Below are positions 9,329 through 21,640 of a DNA stretch of 64,000 nt, piece after piece. The DNA is taken from contig JAWQEG010000369.1 of NCBI GenBank assembly GCA_033782935.1, positions 1,431,501 to 1,495,500 on the forward strand, read 5' to 3'. The DNA is from Petrolisthes cinctipes (taxonomy: Eukaryota; Arthropoda; Malacostraca; Decapoda; Porcellanidae). The notes beneath the pieces were generated by a model that saw nothing but the letters and a program-made list of their open reading frames with translations, did not search any database and was not told where the DNA came from. How positions within the stretch are numbered: the first letter of the stretch is position 1; every line of letters begins with the position of its first letter. Made by a program: the position numbers and the translations under genes.

Positions 9329-12300
9329 CGGGTGTTTTGAGCCTGAATTTGAGATATAAACGGGTACAGAAGATACATGCACATATTGACTTTGGGCACC
9401 AAAAATATCGATTTTCAGCATGTTTTGGGCCTGTATTTTGAAAATACTCTAACACGGAGTAGGCATGTACAGATCGCTTCTGGGACCCCTAAATATCGAA
9501 TTTTCGGGTGTTTTGGGACTGAATTTGAGATATCGACTTTTTGGCACCTAAAAGATCGATTTTTAGCATGTTTTTAGCCTATATTTTGAAAATATTCTAG
9601 CACTGAGTACAGATTGCTTCTGGGACCCCAAAATATTGAATTTTCGGGTGTTTTGAGCCTGAATTTGAGATATAAACGGGTACAGAAGATACATGCACAT
9701 ATTGACTTTGGGCACCAAAAATATCGATTTTCAGCATGTTTTGGGCCTGAATTTTGAAAATACTCTAACACGGAGTAGGCATGTACAGATCGCTTCTGGG
9801 ACCCCAAAATAAGGAATTTTCGGGTGTTTAGGGCCAGAATTTGAGGTATAAACGGGTACAGAAGATGCATGCACATATCGACTTTTGGGCACCTAAAAGA
9901 TCGATTTTCAGTATGTTTTTGGCCTGTATTTTGAAAATACTCTAACACGGAGTAGGCATGTACAGATACCTTTTGGGACCTCTAAATATCGAATTTTCGG
10001 GTGTTTTGGGACTGAATTTGAGATATCGATTTTTTGGCACCTAAAATGTCGATTTTTAGCATGTTTTTAGCCTATATTTTGAAAATATTCTAGCACTGTG
10101 TAGGCATGTACAGATTGCTTCTGGGACCCCAAAATATTGAATTTTCGGGTGTTTTGAGCCTGAATTTGAGATATAAACGGGTACAGAAGATACATGCACA
10201 TATTGACTTTGGGCATCAAAAATATCGATTTTCAGCATGTTTTGGGCCTGAATTTTGAAAATACTCTAACAAGGAGTAGGCATGTACAGATTGCTTCTGG
10301 GACCCCAAAATATTGAATTTTTGGGTGTTTTGAGCCTGAATTTGAGATATAAACGGGTACTGAAGATGCATGCACATATCGACTTTTGTGCACCTAAAAG
10401 ATCGATTTTCAGTATGTTTTTTAGCATGTATTTTGAAAATACTCTAACACGGAGTAGGCATGTACAGATCGCTTCTGGGACCCCTAAATATCGAATTTTC
10501 GGGTGTTTTGGGACTGAATTTGAGATATCGACTTTTTGGCACCTAAAAGATCGATTTTTAGCATGTTTTTAGCCTATATTTTGAAAATATTTTAGCACTG
10601 AGTACAGATTGCTTCTGGGACCCCAAAATATTGAATTTTCGGGTGTTTTGAGCCTGAATTTGAGATATAAACGGGTACAGAAGATACATGCACATATTGA
10701 CTTTGGGCACCAAAAATATCGATTTTCAGCATGTTTTGGGCCTGAATTTTGAAAATACTCTAACACGGAGTAGGCATGTACAGATCGCTTCTGGGACCCC
10801 AAAATATCGAATTTTCGGGTGTTTAGGGCCAGAATTTGAGATATAAACGGGTACAGAAGATGCATGCACATATCGACTTTTGGGCACCTAAAAGATCGAT
10901 TTTCAGTATGTTTTTGGCCTGTATTTTGAAAATACTCTAACACGGAGTAGGCATGTACAGATACCTTCTGGGACCTCTAAATATCGAATTTTAGGGTGTT
11001 TTGGGACTGAATTTGAGATATCGATTTTTTGGCACCTAAAATGTCGTTTTTTAGCATGTTTTTAGCCTATATTTTGAAAATATTCTTGCACTGTACAGAT
11101 TGCTTCTGGGACCCCAAAATATTGAATTTTCGGGTGTTTTGAGCCTGAATTTGAGATATAAACGGGTACAGAAGATACATGCACATATTGACTTTGGGCA
11201 CCAAAAATATCGATTTTCAGCATGTTTTGGGCCTGAATTTTGAAAATACTCTAACACGGAGTAGGCATGTACAGATACCTTTTGGGACCTCTAAATATAG
11301 AATTTTCGGGTGTTTTGGGACTGAATTTGAGATATCGATTTTTTGGCACCTAAAATGTCGATTTTTAGCATGTTTTTAGCCTATATTTTGAAAATATTCT
11401 AGCACTGTGTAGGCATGTACAGATTGCTTCTGGGACCCCAAAATATTGAATTTTCAGGTGTTTTGAGCCTGAATTTGAGATATAAACGGGTACATAAGAT
11501 ACATGCACATATTGACTTTGGGCATCTAAAATATCGATTTTCAGCATGTTTTGGGCCTGTATTTTGAAAATACTCTAACACAGCGTAGGCATGTACAGAT
11601 TGCTTCTGGGACCCCAAAATATTGAATTTTCGGGTGTTTTGAGCCTGAATTTGAGATATAAACGGGTACTGAAGATGCATGCACATATCGACTTTTGTGC
11701 ACCTAAAAGATCGATTTTCAGTATGTTTTGAGCATGTATTTTGAAAATACTCTAACACGGAGTAGGCATGTACAGATCGCTTCTGGGACCCCTAAATATC
11801 GAATTTTCGGGTGTTTTGGGACTGAATTTGAGATATCGACTTTTTGGCACCTAAAAGATCGATTTTTAGCATGTTTTTAGCCTATATTTTGAAAATATTC
11901 TAGCACTGTACAGATTGCTTCTGGGACCCCAAAATATTGAATTTTTGGGTGTTTTGAGCCTGAATTTGAGATATAAACGGGTACAGAAGATACATGCACA
12001 TATTGACTTTGGGCACCAAAAATATCGATTTTCAGCATGTTTTGGGCCTGAATTTTGAAAATACTCTAACACGGAGTAGGCACGTACAGATTGCTTCTGG
12101 GACCCCAAAATATTGAATTTTCGGGTGTTTAGGGCCAGAATTTGAGATATAAACGGGTACAGAAGATGCATGCACATATCGACTTTTGGGCACCTAAAAG
12201 ATCGATTTTCAGTATGTTTTGGGCCTGAATTTTGAAAATACTCTAACACGGAGTAGGCATGTACAGATACCTTCTGGGACCTCTAAATATCGAATTTTCG

Positions 12301-15300
12301 GGTGTTTTGGGACTGAATTTGAGATATCGATTTTTTGGCACCTAAAATGTCGATTTTTAGCATGTTTTTAGCCTATATTTTGAAAATATTCTAGCACTGT
12401 GTAGGCATGTACAGATTGCTTCTGGGACCCCTAAATATTGAATTTTCGGGTGTTTTGAGCCTGAATTTGAGATATAAACGGGTACAGAAGATACATGCAC
12501 ATATTGACTTTGGGCACCAAAAATATCGATTTTCAGCATGTTTTGGGCCTGAATTTTGAAAATACTCTAACACGGAGTAGGCATGTACAGATACCTTTTG
12601 GGACCTCTAAATATCGAATTTTCGGGTGTTTCGGGACTGAATTTGAGATATCGATTTTTTGGCACCTAAAATGTCGATTTTTAGCATGTTTTTAGCCTAT
12701 ATTTTGAAAATATTCTAGCACTGTGTAGGCATGTACAGATTGCTTCTGGGACCCCAAAATATATAATTTTCGGGTGTTTTGAGCCTGAATTTGAGATATA
12801 AACGGGTACATAAGATACATGCACATATTGACTTTGGGCATCTAAAATATCGATTTTCAGCATGTTTTGGGCCTGTATTTTGAAAATACTCTAACACAGA
12901 GTAGGCATGTACAGATTGCTTCTGGGACCCCAAAATATTGAATTTTCGGGTGTTTTGAGCCTGAATTTGAGATATAAACGGGTACTGAAGATGCATGCAC
13001 ATATCGACTTTTGTGCACCTAAAAGATCGATTTTCAGTATGTTTTGAGCATGTATTTTGAAAATACTCTAACACGGAGTAGGCATGTACAGATACCTTCT
13101 GGGACCTCTAAATATCGAATTTTTCGGGTGTTCTGGGACTGAATTTGAGATATCGACTTTTTGGCACCTAAAAGATCGATTTTTAGCATGTTTTTAGCCT
13201 ATATTTTGAAAATATTCTAGCACTGAGTAGGCATGTACAGATTGCTTCTGGGACCCCAAAATATTGAATTTTCGGGTGTTTTGAGCCTGAATTTGAGATA
13301 TAAACGGGTACAGAAGATACATGCACATATTGACTTTGGGCACCAAAAATATCGATTTTCAGCATGTTTTGGGCCTGAATTTTGAAAATACTCTAACAAG
13401 GAGTAGGCATGTACAGATTGCTTCTGGGACCCCAAAATATTGAATTTTCGGGTGTTTTGAGCCTGAATTTGAGATATAAACGGGTACAGAAGATACATGC
13501 ACATATTGACTTTGGGCACCAAAAATATCGATTTTCAGCATGTTTTGGGCCTGTATTTTGAAAATACTCTAACACGGAGTAGGCATGTACAGATCGCTTC
13601 TGGGACCCCTAAATATCGAATTTTCGGGTGTTTTGGGACTGAATTTGAGATATCGACTTTTTGGCACCTAAAAGATCGATTTTTAGCATGTTTTTAGCCT
13701 ATATTTTGAAAATATTCTAGCACTGAGTACAGATTGCTTCTGGGACCCCAAAATATTGAATTTTCGGGTGTTTTGAGCCTGAATTTGAGATATAAACGGG
13801 TACAGAAGATACATGCACATATTGACTTTGGGCACCAAAAATATCGATTTTCAGCATGTTTTGGGCCTGAATTTTGAAAATACTCTAACACGGAGTAGGC
13901 ATGTACAGATCGCTTCTGGGACCCCAAAATAAGGAATTTTCGGGTGTTTAGGGCCAGAATTTGAGGTATAAACGGGTACAGAAGATGCATGCACATATCG
14001 ACTTTTGGGCACCTAAAAGATCGATTTTCAGTATGTTTTTGGCCTGTATTTTGAAAATACTCTAACACGGAGTAGGCATGTACAGATACCTTTTGGGACC
14101 TCTAAATATCGAATTTTCGGGTGTTTTGGGACTGAATTTGAGATATCGATTTTTTGGCACCTAAAATGTCGATTTTTAGCATGTTTTTAGCCTATATTTT
14201 GAAAATATTCTAGCACTGTGTAGGCATGTACAGATTGCTTCTGGGACCCCAAAATATTGAATTTTCGGGTGTTTTGAGCCTGAATTTGAGATATAAACGG
14301 GTACAGAAGATACATGCACATATTGACTTTGGGCATCAAAAATATCGATTTTCAGCATGTTTTGGGCCTGAATTTTGAAAATACTCTAACAAGGAGTAGG
14401 CATGTACAGATTGCTTCTGGGACCCCAAAATATTGAATTTTTGGGTGTTTTGAGCCTGAATTTGAGATATAAACGGGTACTGAAGATGCATGCACATATC
14501 GACTTTTGTGCACCTAAAAGATCGATTTTCAGTATGTTTTTTAGCATGTATTTTGAAAATACTCTAACACGGAGTAGGCATGTACAGATCGCTTCTGGGA
14601 CCCCTAAATATCGAATTTTCGGGTGTTTTGGGACTGAATTTGAGATATCGACTTTTTGGCACCTAAAAGATCGATTTTTAGCATGTTTTTAGCCTATATT
14701 TTGAAAATATTTTAGCACTGAGTACAGATTGCTTCTGGGACCCCAAAATATTGAATTTTCGGGTGTTTTGAGCCTGAATTTGAGATATAAACGGGTACAG
14801 AAGATACATGCACATATTGACTTTGGGCACCAAAAATATCGATTTTCAGCATGTTTTGGGCCTGAATTTTGAAAATACTCTAACACGGAGTAGGCATGTA
14901 CAGATCGCTTCTGGGACCCCAAAATATCGAATTTTCGGGTGTTTAGGGCCAGAATTTGAGATATAAACGGGTACAGAAGATGCATGCACATATCGACTTT
15001 TGGGCACCTAAAAGATCGATTTTCAGTATGTTTTTGGCCTGTATTTTGAAAATACTCTAACACGGAGTAGGCATGTACAGATACCTTCTGGGACCTCTAA
15101 ATATCGAATTTTAGGGTGTTTTGGGACTGAATTTGAGATATCGATTTTTTGGCACCTAAAATGTCGTTTTTTAGCATGTTTTTAGCCTATATTTTGAAAA
15201 TATTCTTGCACTGTACAGATTGCTTCTGGGACCCCAAAATATTGAATTTTCGGGTGTTTTGAGCCTGAATTTGAGATATAAACGGGTACAGAAGATACAT

Positions 15301-17213
15301 GCACATATTGACTTTGGGCACCAAAAATATCGATTTTCAGCATGTTTTGGGCCTGAATTTTGAAAATACTCTAACACGGAGTAGGCATGTACAGATACCT
15401 TTTGAGACCTCTAAATATAGAATTTTCGGGTGTTTTGGGACTGAATTTGAGATATCGATTTTTTGGCACCTAAAATGTCGATTTTTAGCATGTTTTTAGC
15501 CTATATTTTGAAAATATTCTAGCACTGTGTAGGCATGTACAGATTGCTTCTGGGACCCCAAAATATTGAATTTTCAGGTGTTTTGAGCCTGAATTTGAGA
15601 TATAAACGGGTACATAAGATACATGCACATATTGACTTTGGGCATCTAAAATATCGATTTTCAGCATGTTTTGGGCCTGTATTTTGAAAATACTCTAACA
15701 CAGCGTAGGCATGTACAGATTGCTTCTGGGACCCCAAAATATTGAATTTTCGGGTGTTTTGAGCCTGAATTTGAGATATAAACGGGTACTGAAGATGCAT
15801 GCACATATCGACTTTTGTGCACCTAAAAGATCGATTTTCAGTATGTTTTGAGCATGTATTTTGAAAATACTCTAACACGGAGTAGGCATGTACAGATCGC
15901 TTCTGGGACCCCTAAATATCGAATTTTCGGGTGTTTTGGGACTGAATTTGAGATATCGACTTTTTGGCACCTAAAAGATCGATTTTTAGCATGTTTTTAG
16001 CCTATATTTTGAAAATATTCTAGCACTGTACAGATTGCTTCTGGGACCCCAAAATATTGAATTTTTGGGTGTTTTGAGCCTGAATTTGAGATATAAACGG
16101 GTACAGAAGATACATGCACATATTGACTTTGGGCACCAAAAATATCGATTTTCAGCATGTTTTGGGCCTGAATTTTGAAAATACTCTAACACGGAGTAGG
16201 CATGTACAGATTGCTTCTGGGACCCCAAAATATTGAATTTTCGGGTGTTTAGGGCCAGAATTTGAGATATAAACGGGTACAGAAGATGCATGCACATATC
16301 GACTTTTGGGCACCTAAAAGATCGATTTTCAGTATGTTTTGGGCCTGAATTTTGAAAATACTCTAACACGGAGTAGGCATGTACAGATACCTTCTGGGAC
16401 CTCTAAATATCGAATTTTCGGGTGTTTTGGGACTGAATTTGAGATATCGATTTTTTGGCACCTAAAATGTCGATTTTTAGCATGTTTTTAGCCTATATTT
16501 TGAAAATATTCTAGCACTGTGTAGGCATGTACAGATTGCTTCTGGGACCCCTAAATATTGAATTTTCGGGTGTTTTGAGCCTGAATTTGAGATATAAACG
16601 GGTACAGAAGATACATGCACATATTGACTTTGGGCACCAAAAATATCGATTTTCAGCATGTTTTGGGCCTGAATTTTGAAAATACTCTAACACGGAGTAG
16701 GCATGTACAGATACCTTTTGGGACCTCTAAATATCGAATTTTCGGGTGTTTCGGGACTGAATTTGAGATATCGATTTTTTGGCACCTAAAATGTCGATTT
16801 TTAGCATGTTTTTAGCCTATATTTTGAAAATATTCTAGCACTGTGTAGGCATGTACAGATTGCTTCTGGGACCCCAAAATATATAATTTTCGGGTGTTTT
16901 GAGCCTGAATTTGAGATATAAACGGGTACATAAGATACATGCACATATTGACTTTGGGCATCTAAAATATCGATTTTCAGCATGTTTTGGGCCTGTATTT
17001 TGAAAATACTCTAACACAGAGTAGGCATGTACAGATTGCTTCTGGGACCCCAAAATATTGAATTTTCGGGTGTTTTGAGCCTGAATTTGAGATATAAACG
17101 GGTACTGAAGATGCATGCACATATCGACTTTTGTGCACCTAAAAGATCGATTTTCAGTATGTTTTGAGCATGTATTTTGAAAATACTCTAACACGGAGTA
17201 GGCATGTACAGAT
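8845..17213. repeat. Tandem duplication with 4120-bp period (25-mer HOR)
   Basis: Sequence from 8845 repeats 4120 bp later up to 17213. Limits are 8844 T against 12964 A and 13094 A against 17214 C, giving 2.03 copies. From 9117 the unit sums exactly as 492 (A-A-C), 501, 494, 491, 324 (A-C), 491, 501, 324 (A-C) and 502 bp. I noticed two differences between the copies: 11285 G against 15405 A, and 12084 C against 16204 T. The GTACATAAGATAC mark (near 11494, 12809, 15614 and 16929) is private to this unit. It is one of the youngest large events here, or possibly an assembly duplication. Confidence 0.92.
11095..11418. repeat. A-C dimer, 324 bp, lacking the B monomer
   Basis: A (11095-11270, 176 bp) is followed directly by C (11271-11418, 148 bp). 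The same arrangement occurs at 12411-12734, and at 15215-15538 and 16531-16854 in the duplicated copy. Each dimer looks like a trimer that lost one whole monomer by exchange between homologous positions, since both junctions are seamless. The dimers give the 4120-bp unit part of its irregular rhythm. Confidence 0.85.
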
Positions 17214-18618
17214 CGCTTCTGGGACCCCTAAATATCGAATTTTCGGGTGTTTTGGGACTGAATTTGAGATATCGACTTTTTGGCACCTAAAAGATCGATA
17301 TTTAGCATGTTTTTAGCCTATATTTTGAAAATATTCTAGCACTGTACAGATTGCTTCTGGGACCCCAAAATATTGAATTTGTGGGTGTTTTGAGCCTGAA
17401 TTTGAGATATAAACGGGTACAGAAGATACATGCACATATTGACTTTGGGCACCAAAAATATCGATTTTCAGCATGTTTTGGGCCTGAATTTTGAAAATAC
17501 TCTAACACGGAGTAGGCATGTACAGATCGCTTCTGGGACCCCAAAATATCGAATTTTCGGGTGTTTAGGGCCAGAATTTGAGATATAAACGGGTACAGAA
17601 GATGCATGCACATATCGACTTTTGGGCACCTAAAAGATCGATTTTCAGTATGTTTTTGGCCTGTATTTTGAAATTACTCTAACACGGAGTAGGCATGTAC
17701 AGATACCTTCTGGGACCTCTAAATATAGAATTTTCGGGTGTTTTGAGACTGAATTTGAGATATCGATTTTTTGGCACCTAAAATGTCGATTTTTAGCATG
17801 TTTTTAGCCTATTTTTTGAAAATATTCTAGCACTGTGTAGGCATGTACAGATTGCTTCTGGGACCCCAAAATATTGAATTTTCGGGTGTTTTAAGCCTGA
17901 ATTTGAGATATAAACGGGTACAGAAGATACATGCACATATTGACTTTGGTCACCAAAAATATCGATTTTCAGCATGTTTTGGGCCTGAATTTTGAAAATA
18001 CTCTAACACGGAGTAGGCATGTACAGATCGCTTCTGGGACCCCAAAATATCGAATTTTCGGGTGTTTAGGGCCAGAATTTGAGATATAAACGGGTACAGA
18101 AGATGCATGCACATATCGACTTTTGGGCACCTAAAAGATCGATTTTCAGTATGTTTTTGGCCTGTATTTTGAAAATACTCTAACACGGAGTAGGCATGTA
18201 CAGATACCTTCTGGGACCTCTAAATATCGAATTTTCGGGTGTTTTGGGACTGAATTTGAGATATCGATTTTTTGGCACCTAAAATGTCGATTTTTAGCAT
18301 GTTTTTAGCCTATATTTTGAAAATATTCTAGCACTGTGTAGGCATGTACAGATTGCTTCTGGGACCCCAAAATATTGAATTTTCGGGTGTTTTGAGCCTG
18401 AATTTGAGATATAAACGGGTATTGAAGATGCATGCACATATCGACTTTTGTGCACCTAAAAGATCGATTTTCAGTATGTTTTGAGCATGTATTTTGAAAA
18501 TACTCTGACACGGAGTAGGCATGTACAGATACCTTCTTGGACCTCTAAATATCGAATTTTCGGGTGTTTTGGGACTGAATTTGAGATATCGATTTTTTGG
18601 CACCTAAAATGTCGATTT

Positions 18619-21600
18619 TTAGCATGTTTTTAGCCTATATTTTGAAAATATTCTAGCACTGTGTAGGCATGTACAGATTGCTTCTGGGACCCCAAAATAT
18701 ATAATTTTCGGGTGTTTTGAGCCTGAATTTGAGATATAAACGGGTACAGAAGATACATGCACATATTGACTTTGGGCATCTAAAATATCGATTTTCAGCA
18801 TGTTTTGGGCCTGTATTTTGAAAATACTCTAACACTGAGTAGGCATGTACAGATTGCTTCTGGGACCCCAAAATATTGAATTTTCGGGTGTTTCGAGCCT
18901 GAATTTGAGATATAAACGGGTACTGAAGATGCATGCACATATCGACTTTTGTGCACCTAAAAGATCGATTTTCAGTATGTTTTGAGCATGTATTTTGAAA
19001 ATACTCTAACACGGAGTAGGCATGTACAGATCGCTTCTGGGACCCCTAAATATCGAATTTTCGGGTGTTTTGGGACTGAATTTGAGATATCGACTTTTTG
19101 GCACCTAAAAGATCGATTTTTAGCATGTTTTTAGCCTATATTTTGAAAATATTCTAGCACTGAGTAGGCATGTACAGATTGCTTCTGGGACCCCAAAATA
19201 TATAATTTTCGGGTGTTTTGAGCCTGAATTTGAGATATAAACGGGTACAGAAGATACATGCACATATTGACTTTGGGCACCAAATATATCGATTTTCAGC
19301 ATGTTTTGGGCCTGAATTTTGAAAATACTCTAACACGGAGTAGGCATGTACAGATCGCTTCTGGGACACCAAAATATCGAATTTTCGGGTGTTTAGGGCC
19401 AGAATTTGAGATATAAACGGGTACAGAAGATGCATGCACATATCGACTTTTGGGCACCTAAAAGATCGATTTTCAGTATGTTTTTGGCCTGTATTTTGAA
19501 AATACTCTAACACGGAGTAGTCATGTACAGATACCTTCTGGGACCTCTAAATATCGAATTTTCGGGTGTTTTGGGACTGAATTTGAGATATCGATTTTTT
19601 GGCACCTAAAATGTCGATTTTTAGCATGTTTTTTAGCCTATATTTTGAAAATATTCTAGCACTGTGTAGGCATGTACAGATTGCTTCTGGGACTCCAAAA
19701 TATTGAATTTTCGGGTGTTTTGAGCCTGAATTTGAGATATAAACGGGTACAGAAGATACATGCACATATTGACTTTGGGCATCTAAAATATCGATTTTCA
19801 GCATGTTTTGGGCCTGTATTTTGAAAATACTCTAACACTGAGTAGGCATGTACAGATTGCTTCTGGGACCCCAAAATATTGAATTTTCGGGTGTTTTGAG
19901 CCTGAATTTGAGATATAAACGGGTACTGAAGATGCATGCACATATCGACTTTTGTGCACCTAAAAGATCGATTTTCAGTATGTTTTGAGCATGTATTTTG
20001 AAAATACTCTAACACGGAGTAGGCATGTACAGATCGCTTCTGGGACCCCTAAATATCGAATTTTCGGGTGTTTTGGGACTGAATTTGAGATATTGACTTT
20101 TTGGCACCTAAAAGATCGATTTTTAGCATGTTTTTAGCATATATTTTGAAAATATTCTAGCACTGTACAGATTGCTTCTGGGACCCCAAAATATTGAATT
20201 TTCGGGTGTTTTGAGCCTGAATTTGAGATATAAACGGGTACAGAAGATACATGCACATATTGACTTTGAGCACCAAAAATATCGATTTTCAGCATGTTTT
20301 GGGCCTGAATTTTGAAAATACTCTAACACGGAGTAGGCATGTACAGATCGCTTCTGGGACCCCAAAATATCGAATTTTCGGGTGTTTAGGGCCAGAATTT
20401 GAGATATAAACGGGTACAGAAGATGTATGCACATATCGACTTTTGGGCACCTAAAAGATCGATTTTCAGTATGTTTTTGGCCTGTATTTAGAAAATACTC
20501 TAACACGGAGTAGGCATGTACAGATACCTTCTGGGACCTCTAAATATCGAATTTTCGGGTGTTTTGGGACTGAATTTGAGATATCGATTTTTTGGAACCT
20601 AAAATGTCGATTTTTAGCATGTTTTTAGCCTATATTTTGAAAATATTCTAGCACTGTGTAGGCATGTACAGATTGCTTCTGGGACCCCAAAATATATAAT
20701 TTTTGGGTGTTTTGAGCCTGAATTTGAGATATAAACGGGTACAGAAGATACATGCACATATTGACTTTGGGCATCTAAAATATCGATTTTCAGCATGTTT
20801 TGGGCCTGTATTTTGAAAATACTCTAACACTGAGTAGGCATGTACAGATTGCTTATGTGACCCCAAAATATTGAATTTTCGGGTGTTTTGATCCTGAATT
20901 TGAGATATAAACGGGTACTGAAGATGCATGCACATATCGACTTTTGTGCACCTAAAAGATCGATTTTCAGTATGTTTTGAGCATGTATTTTGAAAATACT
21001 CTAACACGGAGTAGGCATGTACAGATCGCTTCTGGGACCCCTAAATATCGAATTTTCGGGTGTTTTGGGACTGAATTTGAGATATCGACTTTTTGGCACC
21101 TATAAGATCGATTTTTAGCATGTTTTTTGCCTATATTTTGAAAATATTCTAGCACTGAGTAGGCATGTACAGATTGCTTCTGGGACCCCAAAATATTGAA
21201 TTTCCGGGTGTTTTGAGCCTGAATTTGAGATATAAACGGGTACAGAAGATACATGCACATATTGACTTTGGGCACCAAAAATATCGATTTTCAGCATGTT
21301 TTTGGCCTGAATTTTGAAAATACTCTAACACGGAGTAGGCATGTACAGATCGCTTCTGGGACCCCAAAATATCGAATTTTCGGGTGTTTAGGGCCAGAAT
21401 TTGAGATATAAACGGGTACAGAAGATGCATGCACATATCGACTTTTGGGCACCTAAAAGATCGATTTTCAGTATGTTTTTGGCCTGTATTTTGAAAATAC
21501 TCTAACACGGAGTAGTCATGTACAGATACCTTCTGGGACCTCTAAATATCGAATTTTCGGGTGTTTTGGGACTGAATTTGAGATATCGATTTTTTGGTAC

Positions 21601-21640
21601 CTAAAATGTCGATTTTTAGCATGTTTTTAGCCTATATTTT
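18619..21640. repeat. Related blocks at ~1995-bp spacing
   Basis: Blocks near 18619-19520 and 20614-21515 match at a spacing of 1995 bp. Both begin with a C/A run in which AATATATAATTTT replaces AATATTGAATTTT, and both end with the rare linker GAGTAGTCATGTACAG (near 19516 and 21511). The copies differ at several sites (GTTTCGAGCC/GTTTTGATCC, TTCTGGG/TTATGTG, ATATAATTTT/ATTGAATTTCC). This is therefore an older four-trimer relationship than the tracts to the left. Limits are approximate. Confidence 0.6.
20029..20166. repeat. C monomer sub-class with GATATTGACTTTTT
   Basis: This is a 138-bp C form in which GATATCGACTTTTT has become GATATTGACTTTTT, a CG to TG change. It usually ends CACTGTACAG. 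I saw the same mark near 21908, 22899, 25374, 25864, 28684, 30186 and 34016 and nowhere else, so it marks the central part of the window. This copy also has TTTTTAGCATATATTTTG where most have TTTTTAGCCTATATTTTG. Confidence 0.8.
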
